IMG/VR virus record: IMGVR_UViG_3300020122_000171
Coordinates: 1-47,105 of that record
DNA from: a virus
Direction: 5' to 3' (one strand)
Length of the DNA: 47,105 bases
Notes under the pieces: model-generated
What the model was told of the DNA's origin: nothing
Database searches by the model: none
The model's input: the letters and a program-made list of their open reading frames with translations, nothing else
Position numbers and translations under genes: made by a program
Shown: in pieces, positions 44,019-47,105 of the stretch
How positions within the stretch are numbered: the stretch's first letter is position 1
Layout of the letters: each line of letters begins with the position of its first letter

Positions 44019-44080
44019 ATATCACTTGTTAAAAAATGCAAGCGATTCCTAAACTATTTATAAATTTTTTATATTGCTGA

Positions 44081-44207
44081 TACTGAAAAATTATTTTAAA
44101 AAATTTTTTATTCAGACATATAACCGTAAAAAAATTATTTGTAAAAATTTTTCTCCGAGATACATACTGTTAAAAAAAATTATATCTGAAAATTTTTCTC
44201 CGAGATA
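44081..44207. repeat. three degenerate tandem repeats (about 40-45 bases)
   Basis: Units 44081-44120, 44121-44162 and 44163-44207. The last two share AAAATTTTTCTCCGAGATA exactly (44144-44162 and 44189-44207); each unit starts with a TAAC/TACTG-type end and has an A-run then a T-run. Similar to iteron arrays. Confidence 0.7.
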
Positions 44208-44240
44208 GTGTCACCAGTATTCGAGTTTATAAAAGTAGTC

Positions 44241-44258
44241 AGGGGGTGCAGGGGGTGC
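44241..44258. repeat. tandem 9-base repeat AGGGGGTGC
   Basis: AGGGGGTGC occurs twice back to back, a G-rich patch in an otherwise very AT-rich region. Confidence 0.6.
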
Positions 44259-44441
44259 TATGTATTGTGATAGGTGTATAGTAATTCTTTTTATTGGATA
44301 TGATGTGTAATGTATTCCTTATTTAGAATGATTATTGATAATGAGTGATGATCGATCAATTGATATAATAATAGTAGGTGCATAATAAATATTATTAATA
44401 TAGTGGTTTGGCATGGTATTATTTATGGTGTTATTGTATAA

Positions 44442-44459
44442 ATGTAACCTATGTTACAT
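44442..44459. promoter_or_regulatory. inverted repeat, possible operator
   Basis: ATGTAAC, 4 bases, GTTACAT: a perfect 7-base inverted repeat of operator size, 24 bases upstream of the -33 box of the rightward promoter. Confidence 0.5.
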
Positions 44460-44469
44460 AATGATAAAT

Positions 44470-44499
44470 AAGTGTAAATATATTTGACAAGTGTAAATA
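44470..44499. repeat. 11-base direct repeat around the -33 box
   Basis: AAGTGTAAATA at 44470-44480 and 44489-44499, flanking the TTTGAC of the rightward promoter. A protein bound here would block or recruit polymerase. Confidence 0.6.
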
Positions 44500-44515
44500 A
44501 TCTTTACTATATTTG
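44483..44515 (+). promoter_or_regulatory. rightward Bacteroidota-type promoter
   Basis: TTTG (44483-44486), 21 bases, TATATTTG (44508-44515). Both boxes match the consensus and the spacing equals that of the promoter at 32360-32328. The first rightward ATG follows 26 bases downstream. Confidence 0.7.
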
Positions 44516-44541
44516 TTGTGTAATAATTAATAGATGTAATC

Positions 44542-44706
44542 ATGAAAAAAGAATTTAAGATATACAAAGAAGGAACAACTACAGACGGTAAGGTTGTTAT
44601 ACTTTCAAAAAATGGCGAAGCATTCAACAGAGGAGCTAAGATTTCCAAGTATTTATTTTTAGGATATAGCATTTATGATATGAACGACAATCAAATAACA
44701 AACTAA
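44542..44706 (+). CDS. small early protein (54 residues)
   Basis: Encodes MKKEFKIYKEGTTTDGKVVI and so on to NDNQITN, a charged, probably beta-rich mini-protein. It is the first gene behind the consensus rightward promoter, with a 20-base leader. The opposite strand has a longer frame here, but no promoter or leader fits it. Early phage genes in this position are often host-takeover or anti-defence proteins; function unknown. Confidence 0.6.
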   Translation: MKKEFKIYKEGTTTDGKVVILSKNGEAFNRGAKISKYLFLGYSIYDMNDNQITN

Positions 44707-44734
44707 TATTAACAACAATTTAAAACACCACACT

Positions 44735-44839
44735 ATGAGCACAACAGAACTAATGGCCACGATTCGTTTTTGGGAACAAAGCGGACACTTTGACTTGAGT
44801 CTTTATGAAAGGATTTTAGCAGCCAAAGAAAATAAATAA
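44735..44839 (+). CDS. micro-ORF (34 residues)
   Basis: Encodes MSTTELMATIRFWEQSGHFD plus LSLYERILAAKENK, a small helical peptide. It is preceded by AACAATTTAAAACACC, a leader shared with two other genes in this run, which supports translation. Function unknown. Confidence 0.55.
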   Translation: MSTTELMATIRFWEQSGHFDLSLYERILAAKENK

Positions 44840-44859
44840 TATAAACAACTAAAAACACC

Positions 44860-45042
44860 ATGACAACTACAACAACACAACCAACTAAAACAACCTACAC
44901 AGAAATACACAAGTACTACAGTGTAGGAGATCAAGATTACAAATACTTGGCAACGGTATTTGATGGGCCCGTTAAAGGATCGGATATATTATCCGTACGA
45001 TGGCTAAAGACATTACAACTGGCAGCAATGGACCACGTATAG
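44860..45042 (+). CDS. small protein (60 residues)
   Basis: A 60-residue protein with a Thr-rich start (MTTTTTQPTKTTYTEIHKYY) and a folded-looking rest (DQDYKYLATVFDGPVKG, SVRWLKTLQLAAMD). The leader AACAACTAAAAACACC directly abuts ATG. A strong hairpin follows the stop. Function unknown. Confidence 0.6.
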   Translation: MTTTTTQPTKTTYTEIHKYYSVGDQDYKYLATVFDGPVKGSDILSVRWLKTLQLAAMDHV

Positions 45043-45050
45043 TTGTTTGC

Positions 45051-45108
45051 AATAGCGGAGGTGTTAATGTGGTGTTTCACCTCCGCTATTTATTATTAAC
45101 ACCACATT
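45051..45108 (+). promoter_or_regulatory. hairpin with loop complementary to downstream sequence (terminator/attenuator)
   Basis: AATAGCGGAGGTG (45051-45063) pairs perfectly with CACCTCCGCTATT (45078-45090). The loop segment AATGTGGTGTT (45066-45076) is the exact complement of AACACCACATT (45098-45108). The two pairings could alternate or form a pseudoknot. Only a weak T-run follows (TATTATTAAC). It lies before the lipoprotein gene. Confidence 0.6.
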
Positions 45109-45131
45109 CTATTTAACTAATACTTATAACA

Positions 45132-45470
45132 ATGAAAAATATAATAACTATAATTGCAATGCTGTTAATGATAACATCTTGCCGGACTATTACAACATAT
45201 CACTATGAAGATACACCGAGCGGAGGTAAGATGTTTAAAGATGACGGATCGAATGAGGTGAGCGCATTATGGATTAATACCAGTAAGAAACACTTATCAC
45301 ATGATAACTGGTTATTGCTTCAGAAGGAAAAGAACTATTTCCCTGCAGGTTATAACTATATTATCTACGATACATTGTATAGTCACAACAATAAAACATA
45401 TCATTTGCTGAAGGCTATCAATAATAATGATACTATTGTAAAATACTTTTTAATTCACACTAAAAAATAA
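45132..45470 (+). CDS. phage-encoded lipoprotein
   Basis: A 112-residue protein with a lipoprotein signal peptide: basic start, hydrophobic core, lipobox MITSC (Cys17). The mature part (RTITTYHYEDTPSGGKMF, SALWINTSKKHLSHDNWLLL) is soluble and Tyr/Asn-rich. Phage lipoproteins often block superinfection at the outer membrane. It lies just after the switch-like hairpin and before a membrane-protein gene (5-base gap). The role is inferred. Confidence 0.65.
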   Translation: MKNIITIIAMLLMITSCRTITTYHYEDTPSGGKMFKDDGSNEVSALWINTSKKHLSHDNWLLLQKEKNYFPAGYNYIIYDTLYSHNNKTYHLLKAINNNDTIVKYFLIHTKK

Positions 45471-45475
45471 ACGTC

Positions 45476-45676
45476 ATGCAAATACACATAATAATATCAT
45501 TAATCATATTAGTAATAAGTTACCTATCATTTAGGAACTATGTTATCGATCTATATGAGCAAGGTAAGTTAACAAAACAAAAACATTATGACTATATTGT
45601 CTGGGCTATGGTTATACTAGTAGTATTATTCTTGGGACTGTTTTATTTACTAATTGAAATACTTGGATACAAATGA
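45476..45676 (+). CDS. small membrane protein (two helices)
   Basis: A 66-residue protein with hydrophobic helices at about 4-22 and 41-62 and a charged loop with YEQGKLTKQKHYD. It follows the lipoprotein gene by 5 bases and overlaps the next micro-ORF by 4 (ATGA). It might act with the lipoprotein at the cell envelope. Function unknown. Confidence 0.6.
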   Translation: MQIHIIISLIILVISYLSFRNYVIDLYEQGKLTKQKHYDYIVWAMVILVVLFLGLFYLLIEILGYK

Positions 45677-45786
45677 AGATAGATATACTAAATATTATGC
45701 CGGCGCTAATAGTTTTTAAAAAACGATCCGTTAGCACAACAGCTAATTACTTAATAATATTAGAAAACTATCCAGTAGCTAACTAA
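45673..45786 (+). CDS. micro-ORF (37 residues)
   Basis: Encodes MKIDILNIMPALIVFKKRSV plus STTANYLIILENYPVAN. Its ATG overlaps the previous stop (ATGA), suggesting coupling. No family recognised. Confidence 0.45.
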   Translation: MKIDILNIMPALIVFKKRSVSTTANYLIILENYPVAN

Positions 45787-45808
45787 TAACAACTAAAACC
45801 TAAACACC

Positions 45809-45859
45809 ATGAAAAAATTCAACAAACTTTCTATCAATGGTAGATTTCTATTTAACTAA
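45809..45859 (+). CDS. possible micro-ORF (16 residues)
   Basis: Encodes MKKFNKLSINGRFLFN. The leader TAACAACTAAAACCTAAACACC before ATG matches the leader of other genes here, but the coding part ends within the repeated motif TTCTATTTAAC, so it may be only a leader peptide. Confidence 0.3.
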   Translation: MKKFNKLSINGRFLFN

Positions 45860-45873
45860 ATTTTTATATAGAA

Positions 45874-46011
45874 ATGGAAAAGCCTAATAATAAATCATTA
45901 AAATATCTACTAATCAAATTGGCGATATTGGAAGAACTTAATAAACTGCCTGCTGAAGAATTAAATAATAAATTAGTAACATGGAAAAGCCTAAACCAAA
46001 AGAGGAAATAA
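45874..46011 (+). CDS. micro-ORF (45 residues), helical
   Basis: Encodes MEKPNNKSLKYLLIKLAILE plus ELNKLPAEELNNKLVTWKSL and NQKRK, a likely amphipathic helix. Its end overlaps the next micro-ORF, which starts with nearly the same residues (MEKPK). Confidence 0.45.
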   Translation: MEKPNNKSLKYLLIKLAILEELNKLPAEELNNKLVTWKSLNQKRK

Positions 46012-46061
46012 TAATATTGCTATTGGTAACTATCATTGTTGTATTGTCAATAATACTATAA
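45981..46061 (+). CDS. 26-residue single-helix membrane peptide
   Basis: Encodes MEKPKPKEE followed by a hydrophobic helix IIILLLVTIIVVLSIIL. It starts inside the previous gene in another frame. Small one-helix peptides like this may modulate membrane enzymes or lysis. Confidence 0.5.
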   Translation: MEKPKPKEEIIILLLVTIIVVLSIIL

Positions 46062-46064
46062 CTC

Positions 46065-46199
46065 ATGGATAACATAAAACTAATACATTACTATAAACGC
46101 CTAGCAAAGATAATAGGTGACAAGCCGGCAACTCCAGAGCGAGTTAAACTACATTTAAAAATTCAATCAGCCATAGACCGACTTTATAAGAGTGCATAA
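46065..46199 (+). CDS. micro-ORF (44 residues), basic helical
   Basis: Encodes MDNIKLIHYYKRLAKIIGDK plus PATPERVKLHLKIQSAIDRL and YKSA, a basic two-helix mini-protein. It follows the membrane peptide by 3 bases and is the last gene of the rightward run. It could bind nucleic acid; unknown. Confidence 0.5.
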   Translation: MDNIKLIHYYKRLAKIIGDKPATPERVKLHLKIQSAIDRLYKSA

Positions 46200-46202
46200 T
46201 TA

Positions 46203-46246
46203 TTATGCTATGTGGTATTTTTAGTGCATGTTTTTTATGCTATGTG
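46203..46246. repeat. 12-base direct repeat TTATGCTATGTG
   Basis: Exact copies at 46203-46214 and 46235-46246, 32 bases apart, directly after the last rightward gene. Confidence 0.6.
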
Positions 46247-46390
46247 AAAAATTGACTTTTTGATGTATTGATATAAAGGAAGGTGACTGCCAGGAGATGA
46301 GGACCTAAGAGCAGCATAACAATGAGAGCGGAATAGTAAACTAAACGATTTAAGGTTTTTATAAGCATCCGCAATACATTTGCCTAAAAT
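46247..46390 (+). ncRNA. possible small RNA upstream of a terminator
   Basis: No credible gene lies in 46200-46571. The segment has a purine-rich, higher-GC core (46278-46340, GGAAGGTGACTGCCAGGAG onward) between a weak TTGACT/TATAAA pair (spacing 14) and the intrinsic terminator at 46391-46430. That suits a short noncoding RNA, or merely the 3' untranslated end of the rightward transcript. Confidence 0.3.
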
Positions 46391-46431
46391 ACACCCGATA
46401 TGGTATCGTAAACCTGTCGGGTGTTCCTTTT
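46391..46431 (+). terminator. intrinsic terminator of the rightward transcript
   Basis: ACACCCGA (46391-46398) and TCGGGTGT (46417-46424) form an 8-bp GC-rich stem with an 18-base loop followed by TCCTTTTATT. Confidence 0.72.
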
Positions 46432-46544
46432 ATTACACAACCTACTATAAAGCCGCCTAAAAAGCATGAATTTTTACTATAAATACACCACATTGAGTGA
46501 TACCTGTCCACCGTAAAGACAAACGTCTAACTAGCAAAGCGTCT

Positions 46545-46565
46545 TATTTAGAATCATTCTAAATA
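46545..46565. promoter_or_regulatory. perfect 10-base inverted repeat, possible operator or terminator
   Basis: TATTTAGAAT, one base, ATTCTAAATA, lying just beyond the stop of the winged-helix-like gene. A 16-base match with one difference (CTTATTTAGAATGATT) lies in the divergent control region near 44318-44333, which favours an operator. Confidence 0.45.
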
Positions 46566-46571
46566 GTAATA

Positions 46572-46907
46572 TCATTTTATCGCTTCTATTTCTATCCTTA
46601 CTACCGGATCTGCCCAGTTTACCTGATACTTATCCGACAACCTCAGCATATTCCCTTCCAACTTTTCTATTATCCCTGCTTTAATAAGCTTCCCCTTACA
46701 ATATCCATATTGTCCCCTGCTAATCTTCAAATGTTGCTTTATCTTATACGCTGCAACCCTCTCACTTCTTATTATCCCATTATCACTCATATTAATCAAG
46801 CCCCACAATACGTCAAACATCACCCCTAAGCCTATATCTCTCATGTAATGATATGATATATCATCTTTGATTAAATTATGCTGCTTAATAGCGTATTTCT
46901 TTTCCAT
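46572..46907 (-). CDS. winged-helix-like DNA-binding protein (regulator or replication protein)
   Basis: A 111-residue protein whose residues about 35-95 read like a winged helix: GVMFDVLWGLINMSDNGIIR, ERVAAYKIKQHLKISRGQY (helix-turn-helix), GKLIKAGIIEKLEGNMLRLS (wing). It is the only leftward gene right of the control region. Repeats TATGTTAAATAG precede it, and copies of part of the repeat occur twice in the rightward gene run, so it may regulate those genes. The family is not recognised exactly. Confidence 0.5.
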   Translation of the reverse strand: MEKKYAIKQHNLIKDDISYHYMRDIGLGVMFDVLWGLINMSDNGIIRSERVAAYKIKQHLKISRGQYGYCKGKLIKAGIIEKLEGNMLRLSDKYQVNWADPVVRIEIEAIK

Positions 46908-46918
46908 TGTTTTAATAT

Positions 46919-47068
46919 ATTATGTTAAATAGAATCCTCTACAACTATCATTAACAATCAATTCTTATTTTTTAAAAACATTATGTTAAATAGAAACGTG
47001 TAACAATGGCAAGTATAGGTATTATCTTTAGCATTACAATGTATATTATATTTTGATATGTTGAATAG
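46919..47068. repeat. iterated repeats upstream of the winged-helix-like gene
   Basis: ATTATGTTAAATAGAA occurs exactly at 46919-46934 and 46980-46995, and a variant ATATGTTGAATAG at 47056-47068. Spacings are 61 and 76 bases. They lie in the promoter region of the leftward gene and continue to near the window end. Confidence 0.65.
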
Positions 47069-47105
47069 TGTTATTATGTATTATTGATAGATATTTTTAA
47101 TTAGA

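Larger units (their letters stand above)
44026..44541. other. divergent gene-free control region (possible origin)
   Basis: About 516 bases without a credible gene between the leftward and rightward transcripts. It holds three degenerate 40-45 base repeats, a 9-base tandem repeat, the palindrome TGATCGATCA (44349-44358), a 7-base inverted repeat, an 11-base direct repeat and a rightward promoter. AT-rich direct repeats plus divergent promoters suit a replication origin or a switch region. Confidence 0.55.

Noticed and set aside
44081-44207. CRISPR array
   Set aside because: Only three imperfect units in direct contact, no unique spacers and no cas genes.
44454-44672. Minus-strand reading frame of 72 codons in the control region
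   Set aside because: It runs antisense to the 54-residue gene and across the rightward promoter; composition is low-complexity hydrophobic and there is no promoter or leader.

Overview
The window is part of a tailed-phage genome whose host is very probably a member of the Bacteroidota. Reasons: strong AT bias, A-rich leaders instead of Shine-Dalgarno sites, repeated TAnnTTTG (-7) promoter elements in front of genes, a fibre-like protein with the 'GNxGIGTTTP' repeats of secreted Bacteroidota proteins, and a virion gene order like that of crAss-like (Crassvirales) short-tailed phages. The Crassvirales placement is inferred from order and motifs, not from a search. The left edge cuts a gene, so the window is a piece of a larger contig.

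Layout. Nearly everything from 44.0 kb down to 0.57 kb is on the minus strand and reads right to left: a small-protein and DNA-metabolism block (44.0-41.1 kb: DUF3307 membrane protein, a protein with an acidic tail, a RecB-type PD-(D/E)XK nuclease); terminase and head (41.1-32.4 kb: possible small terminase, TerL, portal, scaffold-like protein, major capsid protein); a short unit with an Acb2/Tad1-like cyclic-nucleotide sponge (32.3-30.8 kb); adaptor, fibre and membrane proteins (30.7-23.5 kb); tail ring proteins, an IHF/HU-like protein and a tail nozzle/stabilisation protein split by one in-frame UGA (23.4-17.2 kb); three internal or cargo virion proteins, the last a 2360-residue polyvalent protein with a histidine-phosphatase and a zinc-metallopeptidase domain (17.2-5.6 kb); fibre and tip proteins (5.6-2.4 kb); and a lysis cassette (2.4-0.57 kb: XhlA-like protein, M15 endolysin, holin-like protein, candidate unimolecular spanin). 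A plus-strand GIY-YIG/NUMOD3 homing-endonuclease remnant lies at the left end.

A gene-free control region (about 44.0-44.54 kb) with tandem repeats, an inverted repeat and a consensus-like promoter separates the minus-strand block from a plus-strand run of very small genes (44.5-46.2 kb: a lipoprotein, small membrane proteins, micro-ORFs). After that come a terminator, a possible small RNA, and a minus-strand winged-helix-like gene with iterated repeats upstream, perhaps the regulator of this switch.

The most interesting items are the Acb2/Tad1-like anti-defence gene inside the head module, the in-frame UGA in the tail nozzle gene falling inside a small domain that also occurs in two ring proteins, and the phosphatase-peptidase polyvalent protein.
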